DNA of 16,040 nucleotides from Oscillospiraceae bacterium (lineage in GTDB: Bacteria > Bacillota_A > Clostridia > Oscillospirales > Oscillospiraceae), in NCBI GenBank assembly GCA_016302015.1, contig JAEDOJ010000013.1, forward strand, positions 1-16,040, in the 5' to 3' direction. Of the stretch, positions 1 through 7,421 are shown in pieces; within the stretch, counting starts at the first letter, position 1, and each line of letters starts with the position of its first letter. The position numbers and the translations under genes are program-made. The notes below the pieces were generated by a model. That model saw only the letters and a list, made by a program, of their open reading frames with translations, searched no databases and was not told the origin of the DNA.

Positions 1-9
1 CGCAAGTCA

Positions 10-118
10 AAGCCTCCCCTGTGTAAGGGGAGGTGGGTCACCCATGGGTGACCCGGAGGGGTTGACGGAGAAAATTCCTGTAACCTGCCCAGCTCCCTTT
101 ACACAAGGGAGCCTTTAG
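10..118. repeat. MITE-like intergenic element with hairpin-bearing inverted ends
   Basis: The left end (10-36) and the reverse complement of the right end (89-118) are near-identical; both read AAG-CTCCC-TGTGTAA-GGGAG-TGG with a few changes. Each end is itself a hairpin: stem 13-20/26-33 at the left and 92-99/105-112 at the right. Between them lies a perfect 20-base palindrome at 35-54. Nothing in the element codes for protein. This structure resembles the short non-autonomous repeats dispersed between genes in gut Clostridia, but that resemblance is from memory and copy number cannot be judged from one copy. Confidence 0.6.
35..54. repeat. Perfect 20-base palindrome inside the MITE-like element
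   Basis: GGGTCACCCA is followed directly by its reverse complement TGGGTGACCC. It sits just inside the left end of the 10-118 element, and could form a cruciform or RNA hairpin or serve as a dimeric protein site. No function can be assigned from sequence alone. Confidence 0.7.
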
Positions 119-140
119 AGCGCGGTTTTTCCGCAAGCTG

Positions 141-171
141 AGGCTGTCTCATCATGAGACAGCCTTTTTTT
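141..171 (+). terminator. Rho-independent terminator, plus strand
   Basis: The arms AGGCTGTCTC (141-150) and GAGACAGCCT (156-165) form a perfect stem around a five-base loop, followed by seven T residues (165-171). The T-run fits a transcript moving rightward from outside the window. On the minus strand the hairpin is not followed by T residues, so it is not a canonical terminator for the leftward operon, whose last gene ends inside the stem at 152. Confidence 0.75.
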
Positions 172-541
172 GCCACCAGACGGTGGTCACCACGCCCAGC
201 CAGCCCACGGGCAGGAGAATCGTCCCGCCCAGACAGGGCCACCGCACCCAGGGACTTACAAACCCCAGACGGAACAGTCCCAGAACCAGCGCCGTGAGAA
301 GCAGCACCCCTCCGCAGACCCAGATCCACAGGAAGACCCCGGTCGCCCGGCTTTTCTCCTTCCCCTGCCGGCGCAGGGTCAGCAGATTCAGCCCCTGAAG
401 GGCAAAGGCTGTATAAATGGCCTCCTTTCCCACCACGGTATTCAAACCGAAGCCGATGAGAAAGCACATGATCACCGCCATGCCCAGCCCGCCAAAGGCA
501 AGGCAGGAGGTAATCAGCATCAGCCGTTCCTGTATTTTCAA
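152..541 (-). CDS. Small four-helix membrane protein, unknown function
   Basis: This protein of about 129 residues has no family I recognise. It shows four hydrophobic stretches at roughly residues 8-32, 37-55, 67-91 and 102-123, with a short basic loop (RRQGKEKSR) between the second and third, so it is probably an inner-membrane protein. I chose the TTG start at 541 because a strong AAAGGAGG site lies seven bases upstream; the longer frame beginning at 598 would overlap the upstream gene and has no such site. It begins 13 bases after the zinc-ribbon gene and is the last gene of the leftward operon. Its final codons (KKAVS and the stop) are written in the A-tract and stem of the plus-strand terminator at 141-171, so the C-terminus may have been remodelled. 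Moderately sure it is a real gene. Confidence 0.6.
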   Translation of the reverse strand: MKIQERLMLITSCLAFGGLGMAVIMCFLIGFGLNTVVGKEAIYTAFALQGLNLLTLRRQGKEKSRATGVFLWIWVCGGVLLLTALVLGLFRLGFVSPWVRWPCLGGTILLPVGWLGVVTTVWWQKKAVS

Positions 542-554
542 GAGGCATCCTCCT

Positions 555-1082
555 TTATTCGCAATAGGAACAGGGCTCATAGCCCTGAAGCACCGCACTT
601 TCCAGACGGATCAGACGGAAGCCCTGAAGCTGCGCCTCCGGGCAGTCCAGACGGTGATAAATCCTGTCCGTTGCCGGGTTGATCAGCACATATTCCACGT
701 TCAGCTCCCCCACCCGGTGGGTCAGGGCTTCCTGCTCCTGCTCCAACTGCGCCAGAGCCGCAGTCTGCTCCTCATAAGCCTTCTCCCGCTGGAGATAAAA
801 CAGGGAAAAAAGCAGTCCCGCCGCCACCAGCAGCAGACTGAAGCAGGACAAAAAGCCGATCAGCGCTCCCTGTCCTCTGGAAGCCGCCGGTTTTTCCCCC
901 TTGCGCTCCGGCCTTTTTCCTGCCTTGGCAGGGGCCTTCGCCGCCCTGGGCTTCCGCACCGGCAGACGAATCTGGGTATTCAAATAGGGAGATTCCTCCA
1001 GAGGCTGACTCACCGTCTCCTTACAGGCATCGCAAAAGGACTGAGACTCCGGGATTTCCCTGCCGCATCTTAAACAATACAT
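555..1082 (-). CDS. Zinc-ribbon, single-pass membrane protein with C-terminal Ada-like Cys/His motif
   Basis: This 175-residue protein has visible modules. An N-terminal zinc ribbon (C3, C6, C17, C20) is followed by a basic, Pro/Ala/Lys-rich linker (about 40-70), one membrane helix (about 73-96) and a Glu/Gln-rich segment likely to be coiled coil (about 99-128). The C-terminal motif is YHRLDC...GYEPCSYC (H143, C147, C171, C174). Its spacing recalls the small metal-binding modules of Ada-like and nuclease-associated domains that read YHxxxC...GYxPCxxC, so a second metal site is plausible. The ATG at 1082 follows a GAGGTGAT site that overlaps the mnmG stop region, implying coupling to mnmG. It is followed 13 bases later by the small membrane protein. 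Function is unknown; a membrane-anchored sensor or scaffold is conceivable but not shown. Confidence 0.8.
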   Translation of the reverse strand: MYCLRCGREIPESQSFCDACKETVSQPLEESPYLNTQIRLPVRKPRAAKAPAKAGKRPERKGEKPAASRGQGALIGFLSCFSLLLVAAGLLFSLFYLQREKAYEEQTAALAQLEQEQEALTHRVGELNVEYVLINPATDRIYHRLDCPEAQLQGFRLIRLESAVLQGYEPCSYCE

Positions 1083-1094
1083 GAGATCACCTCT

Positions 1095-2957
1095 CTATTT
1101 CTCCAGCCAGATCAGCAGAACCGCAATATCCGCCGGGCTGACCCCGGAAATCCGGCTGGCCTGACCGATGGAATGGGGGCGAATCCGGCTCAGCTTCTGG
1201 CGAGCCTCCAGCCGCAGACCCCCAATGGCTTCATAATCCATGTTTTCGGGCAGCAGCCGGGCCTCCTCTCTGGCAAAGTCCTCAATCTGACTCTGCTGAC
1301 GGCGGAGATAGCCCTCGTATTTTACCCGAATTTCCACCTGCCGGGTCACTTCACGGGGCAGCTCCGGTCGATCCCGGTCAAAGGGCGCCAGAGAATCATA
1401 ATCCAGCTCCGGTCGGCGGAGCAGGTCGCTCATTCTTGCGGCGCTGACCACCGGAGCGGAGCTCCGTTCCTTCAAAAAGGCGTTCAATTCCGGGGTAGCC
1501 GGGGTGCCGGTGCTGTCCAGACGGCGCAGCTCCCGCTGCACCAGCCGGTATTTTTCCTCCACGGCGGCAAGCCGCTCGTCGCTGATCAGGCCGATCCGAT
1601 GACCGATGGCCGTCAGCCGCTCGTCCGCGTTATCCTGCCGGTGGAGCAGGCGGTACTCGCTGCGGGAGGTCATGATCCGATAAGGCTCCTCCGTCCCCTT
1701 GGTCACAAGGTCGTCGATCAGGGTTCCGATATAGCCGTCAGACCGTTTTAAAATCATCGGCTCTCTGCCCAGCAGCTTCAGAGCGGCGTTTACCCCCGCC
1801 GCAAAGCCCTGCACGGCAGCTTCCTCATAACCGGAGGAGCCGTTGAACTGTCCCGCCCCGTAGAGGCCGGGAATTTTTTTGCACTCCAGCGTGGCATACA
1901 GCTCCGTAGGGTCAATGCAATCGTACTCAATGGCGTAGGCCGGGCGGAGCATCTCCGCCCGCTCCAGACCCGCAACCGTATGGAGCATGGCAAGCTGCAC
2001 GTCCTCCGGCAGGCTGGAGGAAAAGCCCTGGAGGTACATTTCCTCCGTATTCAGCCCCGTAGGCTCCAGGAAAAGCTGGTGCCGGGGTTTGTCCGCAAAC
2101 CGCTCCACCTTGGTCTCAATGCTGGGACAGTACCGGGGGCCGACCCCGGTGATGGAGCCGTCATAGAGAGGGCTGCGGCAGAGGTTCTCCCGGATGATCC
2201 GATGGGTTTCCTCATTGGTATAGGTCAGATAACACACGGCGCTGTTTTCCACCGCCCCGTGGGTCTCAAAGGAAAAGGGTTCCGGGTGTTCGTCTCCGGG
2301 CTGAAGCTCCATTTTGGAAAAATCCACGCTTCGGGCGTTGATCCGGGGGGGCGTGCCGGTCTTGAACCGCCGCAGGCTCAGCCCCAGCCCCTTCAGGCAG
2401 GCGGAAAGCTCCGGCGCGGGCCGCAGCCCGTCCGGCCCCGATGCAATGGAGCAGTCCCCGGTGATGACGCTGCTGTCCAGATAGGTTCCCGCCGCAATCA
2501 CGCAGGCCCGGACACGATACACCGCCCCCAACTGGGTGACCACCCCGGAAACCGCTCCCTCTTCCGTGAGAAGCTCCGTGACGGTGGCCTGCTTCAAGTC
2601 CAGGTTGGGCTGACGTTCCAGCAGGCGCTTCATATGCTCCTGATATTTCCGCCGATCTGCCTGCGCCCGGAGAGAATGCACCGCCGGGCCTTTGCCCCGG
2701 TTCAGCATCCGGTACTGGATGCAGCAGGCGTCCGCCGCCTTGCCCATCTCGCCCCCCAGGGCGTCCAGCTCCCGCACCAGATGGCCTTTCCCTGTGCCGC
2801 CGATGGCGGGATTGCAGGGCATATTCCCTACGGCGTCCAGATTTATGGTAAATACAACGGTTCGCAGTCCCAGCCGGGCTGCGGCAAGACCCGCCTCAAT
2901 CCCGGCGTGTCCCGCCCCGATGACCGCAATGTCATAGGTTCCTGCTTCATATCGCAT
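1095..2957 (-). CDS. mnmG: MnmG (GidA), tRNA wobble-uridine modification FAD protein
   Basis: MnmG partners with MnmE to install the carboxymethylaminomethyl (or aminomethyl) group at C5 of U34 in certain tRNAs, using FAD, a methylene-folate donor and GTP hydrolysis by MnmE. The 620-residue length is typical. The N-terminal Rossmann motif [11 protein letters not shown] (about 13-23) binds FAD. Both catalytic cysteines are where expected: C48 in [11 protein letters not shown] and C277 in GPRYCPSIE. The GidA signatures [12 protein letters not shown] (88-99) and [14 protein letters not shown] (367-380) are present, and the C-terminal helical region ends in [14 protein letters not shown], expected for MnmE contact. 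The ATG at 2957 begins 23 bases after rsmG, with only a weak GAAAGAAGA site. It lies downstream of rsmG, whereas mnmE-mnmG-rsmG is the commoner order in Firmicutes. Assignment is very secure. Confidence 0.98.
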   Translation of the reverse strand: MRYEAGTYDIAVIGAGHAGIEAGLAAARLGLRTVVFTINLDAVGNMPCNPAIGGTGKGHLVRELDALGGEMGKAADACCIQYRMLNRGKGPAVHSLRAQADRRKYQEHMKRLLERQPNLDLKQATVTELLTEEGAVSGVVTQLGAVYRVRACVIAAGTYLDSSVITGDCSIASGPDGLRPAPELSACLKGLGLSLRRFKTGTPPRINARSVDFSKMELQPGDEHPEPFSFETHGAVENSAVCYLTYTNEETHRIIRENLCRSPLYDGSITGVGPRYCPSIETKVERFADKPRHQLFLEPTGLNTEEMYLQGFSSSLPEDVQLAMLHTVAGLERAEMLRPAYAIEYDCIDPTELYATLECKKIPGLYGAGQFNGSSGYEEAAVQGFAAGVNAALKLLGREPMILKRSDGYIGTLIDDLVTKGTEEPYRIMTSRSEYRLLHRQDNADERLTAIGHRIGLISDERLAAVEEKYRLVQRELRRLDSTGTPATPELNAFLKERSSAPVVSAARMSDLLRRPELDYDSLAPFDRDRPELPREVTRQVEIRVKYEGYLRRQQSQIEDFAREEARLLPENMDYEAIGGLRLEARQKLSRIRPHSIGQASRISGVSPADIAVLLIWLEK

Positions 2958-2980
2958 GGTGATTCTTCTTTCTGTTGGTA

Positions 2981-3667
2981 TTACAAGGGCTGCTGCTTGA
3001 TCCTGGCAAACCGTCTGGGATACTGGGCAGGCGTGGGCTTCACCTTGCGGATCACCAGAACCCGGTGGACGGCGCCGTCGATCTCAAAGTCCTCCCGCCG
3101 CTCCAACCGGCCGCCCAGCAGGGTGATGGCCCTCTTCGCCTCTTCCAGCTCCTCCTCCGCGGCGGCGCCCTTCATGGCAAGGAAGCAGCCTCCTACCTTC
3201 ACAAAGGGCAGGCACAGCTCCGCCAGCACATTCAGCCGGGCCACCGCTCTGGAGGTAGCAATGTCATACCGCTCCCGGGCGGCATACTCCTCCGCTCTGG
3301 CGCAGACGCATTGTGCCTCCACCCCCAGCTTCTCCAGGGTCTCCTCCAGCCACCGCACCCGCTTTTGCAGGCTGTCCAGCAGGGTCAGCTTCAAGGACGG
3401 CTCCCCCAGCTTCAGGGGAACGCCGGGAAAGCCCGCCCCGCAGCCCACGTCGATCAGGGTCTTATTTTTGCAGTCCGTCACCTTCAAAAGGGTGAGACAG
3501 TCCGCAAAATGCAGCTTCGCCACCGCCTCCGGCTCCGTGATGGCGGTGAGATTCATGACTTTATTTTTCTCAAGCAGCTCCCCTCCAAAGGCGCAAAACT
3601 GCTCCAACTGCCCCTCCGTCAGAGGGATCTTCAGCCTTTCGGCTTCCTTCTCCAGTGTGGTTCTCAT
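2981..3667 (-). CDS. rsmG: RsmG (GidB), 16S rRNA m7G527 methyltransferase
   Basis: RsmG transfers a methyl group from S-adenosylmethionine to N7 of G527 in 16S rRNA; loss of the enzyme is known to give low-level streptomycin resistance in several bacteria. The 228-residue protein is close to the family's usual length. The SAM-binding motif [10 protein letters not shown] lies at 73-82, preceded by the typical N-terminal NLTAITEPE...LHFADCL region (39-58), and followed by TSRAVARL and the [13 protein letters not shown] segment common in Firmicutes orthologues. I chose the ATG at 3667 rather than the frame's more distal start because it has a GGAGG site four bases upstream and forms an ATGA overlap with the stop of the DUF3267-like gene, pointing to translational coupling. 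Confidence 0.97.
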   Translation of the reverse strand: MRTTLEKEAERLKIPLTEGQLEQFCAFGGELLEKNKVMNLTAITEPEAVAKLHFADCLTLLKVTDCKNKTLIDVGCGAGFPGVPLKLGEPSLKLTLLDSLQKRVRWLEETLEKLGVEAQCVCARAEEYAARERYDIATSRAVARLNVLAELCLPFVKVGGCFLAMKGAAAEEELEEAKRAITLLGGRLERREDFEIDGAVHRVLVIRKVKPTPAQYPRRFARIKQQPL

Positions 3668-4245
3668 ATTTCCTCCGTATAAACATAGACGGACACGCCG
3701 AAATTCTGGTACAGGGCGGTCTTGGGCAGCTTCCACGCCTTTGCCGCTAAATACAGGTCTCCCACGGAGCTGCCCAGATTCACGATTTCCAGTCCGTAGA
3801 CCAGCCAGAACCAGATTCCCGAAACAAAGCAGCAGATCACGGCAAGGAGGAGTCCCCACAGCACCACCGGCGCAAGAAGGGACAGAAGAAAGTCCCGCCG
3901 GCTGAGATAGGCTTCGCTTCCGGCAAAGAGGGTCAATCCCTTTCTGGCATATCTGACCTGACCGGAATAAATTCTGAGAAACAGGCCATGGGTCAGCTCA
4001 TGGAGCGTCAGATACAGAAGCATGGCGCACAGCAGGAGGGCAAGCCAGAGATAATAGTCCCCAAAGCCGGATTTCAGCAGTTGGGACAGGGCGTGAAACC
4101 GCTCCAGCCCCCAGCCAAGGGCGACCATGGCCGCTCCGATGAGGCCGGAGGTCAGATTCAGCCACCGGCTGCCCTTCCGATCCCTTCTCAGATTGAAATA
4201 GTCCGTCTGTCTGTAGCCCTTGGGCAGTTCCCAGCAGGTTTCCAT
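3664..4245 (-). CDS. DUF3267-like membrane protein with HExxH zincin motif
   Basis: This 193-residue membrane protein carries the zinc-protease signature HELTH (H82, E83, H86) at the end of a hydrophobic helix. Four or so hydrophobic segments are visible (about 30-48, 62-82, 117-137, 141-158). The combination matches the DUF3267 putative zincin family as I recall it, in which an intramembrane or membrane-embedded metalloprotease is suspected but unproven. A later GSSVGDLYLA segment (about 158-167) could supply an acidic third ligand; that is inference. I prefer the ATG at 4245, seven bases after the mnmE stop, over an upstream TTG at 4278 lying inside mnmE. Its stop overlaps the rsmG start as ATGA. 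Its placement between mnmE and rsmG is unusual. Substrate is unknown. Confidence 0.85.
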   Translation of the reverse strand: METCWELPKGYRQTDYFNLRRDRKGSRWLNLTSGLIGAAMVALGWGLERFHALSQLLKSGFGDYYLWLALLLCAMLLYLTLHELTHGLFLRIYSGQVRYARKGLTLFAGSEAYLSRRDFLLSLLAPVVLWGLLLAVICCFVSGIWFWLVYGLEIVNLGSSVGDLYLAAKAWKLPKTALYQNFGVSVYVYTEEI

Positions 4246-4252
4246 AGGCCGC

Positions 4253-5614
4253 TCACTTTCCAACGCAAAAGCGTTCAAAAATTCGATTGGTTATATCCTC
4301 CCGGACGGTTCGCCCGGTAACCTCCCCCAAAGCCGCCATGGCGGCCTCCACATCGGTGAGGATGGCGTCCGGGGTCAGGCCCGCCCGCAAGGCGGTTTCC
4401 GCGGAGGCAAGGGCTTCCGCCCCCCGGTTCAGGGCGCCAAACTGGCGGGCGTTGGTCAAAACCGACCCGTCACACCGGGCGTCTCCCCCGAACCACTGCT
4501 CCAAAACCTCCCGCAGCCGGGAAATATTCTCCCCGTTTTTTGCGGACAGGGAGATCACCGTCTCAAAAGGCAGGTCTTCCTCCCGAACCTGCGCGGGCAG
4601 GTCGGATTTATTCAGCACGCCCAGGCTTCTGCCGGCGGTTTTCGCCGCCTCCATGGCCCGGTAATCCTCTTCATTCAAGGGCTGGGAGCTGTCGCAGACA
4701 AAAATGGCCACATCCGCGTTTCGGGCGGCCGCCTCCGACCGCTCTACCCCCATGGCCTCGATCCGATCCTCTGTCTCCCGGATTCCGGCGGTGTCCGTCA
4801 GCCGGAGAAGCACCCGGCCAAGGCGCACCGGTTCCTCCACCGTATCCCGGGTGGTTCCGGCGATCTCCGTAACGATCACCCGCTCATACCCCGCCAGCGC
4901 ATTGAGGAGAGAGGATTTTCCTCCGTTGGGTCTGCCCAGCAGGACGGCCTTCACCCCGTGCTTCAGATGCCTGCCCTGCTCAAAGGTGGAAAGCATCTGC
5001 TGCACAGCGATTTTGCAGCGGTTCAGGGTATTTTCCAGCTCCTCCAGACCGAAATCCTCAATATCCTCGTCGGGATAGTCCAGCACCGCATGGAAGTGGC
5101 TGCACAGATCGGTCAGCGCCTGATACACCGGGTCGATCCGCTGTACCAGCGCGCCTCCAAGCTGTCCCGCCGCATTGGCCGCCGCGTCGGCGGTCTCCGC
5201 GTCGATCAGGTCGATCACCGCCTCCGCCTGGGTCAAATCCATTTTTCCGTTCAAAAACGCCCGTTTGGTAAACTCTCCGGGGCCGGCCTGTCTGGCTCCC
5301 GCCGCAAAAAGGGCTTCCAGTCCCGCTGCCAGCATGGCAGGAGACCCGTGACACTGCAATTCCACCGTGTCCTCCCCGGTATAGCTGTGGGGAGCGGCGC
5401 AGCGTATGGCTACCGCCTGATCAATCACCCGTCCCTGACGGTCATGGAGACTGCCCATCATCAGCTTCCGGGTGGGAGCTTCGGACAGAGGCTTGCCCCG
5501 GTCCAGGGTAAACACCTTCCCCGCAACCTCCGCGCAGCCCGGCCCGGACAGGCGCAAAATACCGATGGCACAGGGCGTCTTCCCCGTGGCAATGGCCGCT
5601 ATTACATCACTCAT
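4253..5614 (-). CDS. mnmE: MnmE (TrmE), tRNA-modifying GTPase
   Basis: MnmE is the GTPase partner of MnmG in wobble-uridine modification of tRNA. The 453-residue protein has the usual order: an N-terminal folate-binding domain (about 1-115, including PHSYTGEDTVELQCHG), a helical domain, an inserted G domain, and the C-terminal Cys motif. Visible G motifs are G1 GRPNGGKSS (227-235), G2 GTTRDT, G3 DTAG and G4 NKSD. The protein ends in FCVGK, the family's C[IVL]GK tail whose cysteine is needed for modification. G1 has Gly where Val or Ala is common. I chose the ATG at 5614 because the family begins MxDxIAAIAT; it lies four bases after the M3 peptidase stop with a GGAG site inside that gene. The jag-yidC-rnpA genes often found upstream in Firmicutes are absent. 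Confidence 0.98.
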   Translation of the reverse strand: MSDVIAAIATGKTPCAIGILRLSGPGCAEVAGKVFTLDRGKPLSEAPTRKLMMGSLHDRQGRVIDQAVAIRCAAPHSYTGEDTVELQCHGSPAMLAAGLEALFAAGARQAGPGEFTKRAFLNGKMDLTQAEAVIDLIDAETADAAANAAGQLGGALVQRIDPVYQALTDLCSHFHAVLDYPDEDIEDFGLEELENTLNRCKIAVQQMLSTFEQGRHLKHGVKAVLLGRPNGGKSSLLNALAGYERVIVTEIAGTTRDTVEEPVRLGRVLLRLTDTAGIRETEDRIEAMGVERSEAAARNADVAIFVCDSSQPLNEEDYRAMEAAKTAGRSLGVLNKSDLPAQVREEDLPFETVISLSAKNGENISRLREVLEQWFGGDARCDGSVLTNARQFGALNRGAEALASAETALRAGLTPDAILTDVEAAMAALGEVTGRTVREDITNRIFERFCVGK

Positions 5615-5618
5615 TCTG

Positions 5619-7421
5619 TCACTCCAGCTTTTCCGCAAAAAATTCCGCCAGCTCCGCCATCCGTCCCTCCTTAAAGGGGGACTCCATCCCCGCCTGCTCC
5701 AGCAGGTTCAGAACCGTATTCCCCGACGACAGGCTCATCAGGGTCTCATAGGTTTCCAGACCGTAGCCGGTCTCCTCCTGAAGCTGATAGATCTGCAGGG
5801 CGGCGTCGTTGGAAACGCAATAGCTGATGACATAGAAGGGGGCAATGAAGAAATGCTGAATATCGATCCAGCCCGGAGCAAGGATGTCCTCAAAGCCATA
5901 CATTCCCATGCCGAACTCTTCATTACATTCCAGGAAAATCTCGTTCAGCTTTTCCGCCGTCAGCTCCTGCGCCGGAATTTCAAACACCCGCTGCTCAAAC
6001 TCCGCATAGCAGGCCTGAGACAGGAAGGTCAGCACGGAGTCCGCCATTTTGGACGCCGTCAGCTTCCGCCGCTCCCGACTGGTCAGGTCTGCCGCCCCAA
6101 GGGTCAGGTATTCCAGCCCCTGAGAGAAAATCTCATTGCAGTCGATGGCGGTGGTGCCGTCGCAGTTCACAAAGCCATCGGTAAAATGACCGAATTCGTG
6201 GGCGGCGGTGAGCAGATCCCCGATGTCCCCGGTGGGGGAAACATAGAGGAAGGGCATTTCGTAGGAGGTCAGGTAGGTCATATAGGAGCCGGGCATCTTG
6301 CTGGAGGAGGAAGAGAGATCGTACATCTCATAGGCCTCCATGAAATCATAGGCCGTGGCCAGATTTCCGCCCAGGGTATAGGTCGCGTCCTTCAGCTTCT
6401 CCATCACCTCGTCCATGTCCATTTCCTGTTCATAGGAGGCGTAAGCCGCACTGTAGTACAGCGGGGAAAGCTCCCTTGCCACGGAGGCGGTATACTCCGC
6501 CGCCTGCGCCGGGGTATAGTCCCGCTCATAATAGTAGCTGTAGGCAAAGTCCGCATAGCTGTCATACTCCAGCTCCCGGGCAATCTCCTGCCGCACGCCC
6601 ACAAGCTGAATATAAAGCTCCGCCGCCAGAGGATTATATTTCTCATAATACGCGGCGTAGACCTGCAGCAGCTCGTCATAGGGAAGGTCTTCGTCCGCCA
6701 GCAGATCCTCTACCAGACAGTCCTCCCCCTTCCATTCAATGGTCATGTCGCTCTGCAGCGCCATGTACTGATTCTGCAGGTCGCTCTCCTCCTGCATCAG
6801 CTTCACCACGCTGTCCTTGGAATAGACCTGATTCTCATCGTAGAAGTCAAAAAAGCCTTCTCCGAAGTATTCTTCCTCCAGTGCAGCCCGGAGAGGACTG
6901 TTGGCCATGGCAATGTAACATTTCTCCTGTGCCTGCTCCACCAGAGGCGCCTGATTCTCACACCAGGTGTTTTCCTCGTCATAGAAGGTATTGTTCAGAT
7001 CAATGGTATAACGGATGTAGGCAATCTGAGACAGGGTGGAAAAAATCTCATACTCCTCATAGGTCTCATCAAAGGCGGTCAGCACCGTCAGAAGATCCGC
7101 TCCCCCTTCCACCGCCTCCTGAACCTGGCGGAAGCCTTCGCAAATTTTGTCCGCGTCGGGACGGACATAGGACATATCCGCAAACTTCATGGGCTGCAGA
7201 TAGCCCTCTGCCCGGTCAAACTCCTCATAGGGCGTGTGGGGCGGATAGGTTTTTTCTCCGGCAGGGGTCGTTTCCTCCGTGGCTTCGGTCTGCTCCGCCG
7301 TGGGAAGCTTCTCCAGCATGGACTGGAACCCGTCCACGTCCACGTCCCAGAACATACAGCCCTCCAGCATAAGGCTCATCACCAGCAGCAGAGCCACCAG
7401 CATCAATCCTTTTTTCTTCAT
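5619..7421 (-). CDS. M3-family oligopeptidase, predicted lipoprotein
   Basis: This 600-residue protein is a probable zinc metallopeptidase of the M3 (PepF/thimet oligopeptidase-like) family. The active-site motif HEFGH is at 408-412, and E430 in NEIFSQGLE is the likely third zinc ligand. Tyr-rich helical sequence throughout fits the M3 fold. The N-terminus is a lipoprotein signal: three Lys, a hydrophobic core and a lipobox ending LEGC with C22 as the lipidated residue. A Thr/Glu/Pro-rich linker (about 40-62) then spaces it from the membrane. Most well-known M3 oligopeptidases are cytosolic, so surface anchoring suggests digestion of external peptides. The ATG at 7421 overlaps the upstream stop as ATGA and has an AAGGAAGG site. 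Family confidence is high; peptide specificity is unknown. Confidence 0.9.
   Translation of the reverse strand: MKKKGLMLVALLLVMSLMLEGCMFWDVDVDGFQSMLEKLPTAEQTEATEETTPAGEKTYPPHTPYEEFDRAEGYLQPMKFADMSYVRPDADKICEGFRQVQEAVEGGADLLTVLTAFDETYEEYEIFSTLSQIAYIRYTIDLNNTFYDEENTWCENQAPLVEQAQEKCYIAMANSPLRAALEEEYFGEGFFDFYDENQVYSKDSVVKLMQEESDLQNQYMALQSDMTIEWKGEDCLVEDLLADEDLPYDELLQVYAAYYEKYNPLAAELYIQLVGVRQEIARELEYDSYADFAYSYYYERDYTPAQAAEYTASVARELSPLYYSAAYASYEQEMDMDEVMEKLKDATYTLGGNLATAYDFMEAYEMYDLSSSSSKMPGSYMTYLTSYEMPFLYVSPTGDIGDLLTAAHEFGHFTDGFVNCDGTTAIDCNEIFSQGLEYLTLGAADLTSRERRKLTASKMADSVLTFLSQACYAEFEQRVFEIPAQELTAEKLNEIFLECNEEFGMGMYGFEDILAPGWIDIQHFFIAPFYVISYCVSNDAALQIYQLQEETGYGLETYETLMSLSSGNTVLNLLEQAGMESPFKEGRMAELAEFFAEKLE

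Noticed and set aside
122..134. Small GCGG/CCGC hairpin as terminator of the leftward operon
   Set aside because: The stem is only four to five bases and no T-run follows on the minus strand, so it is not supported as a terminator.
3668..3859. Longer N-terminus for rsmG
   Set aside because: The extra 64 residues overlap the DUF3267-like gene and do not resemble RsmG; the ATG at 3667 has a good ribosome site.
1980..3905. Long plus-strand open frame of 641 residues
   Set aside because: It lies opposite mnmG and rsmG, both unmistakable; its protein is Pro/Gly/Arg/Ser-rich with no family features. It is a shadow of GC-rich coding sequence.
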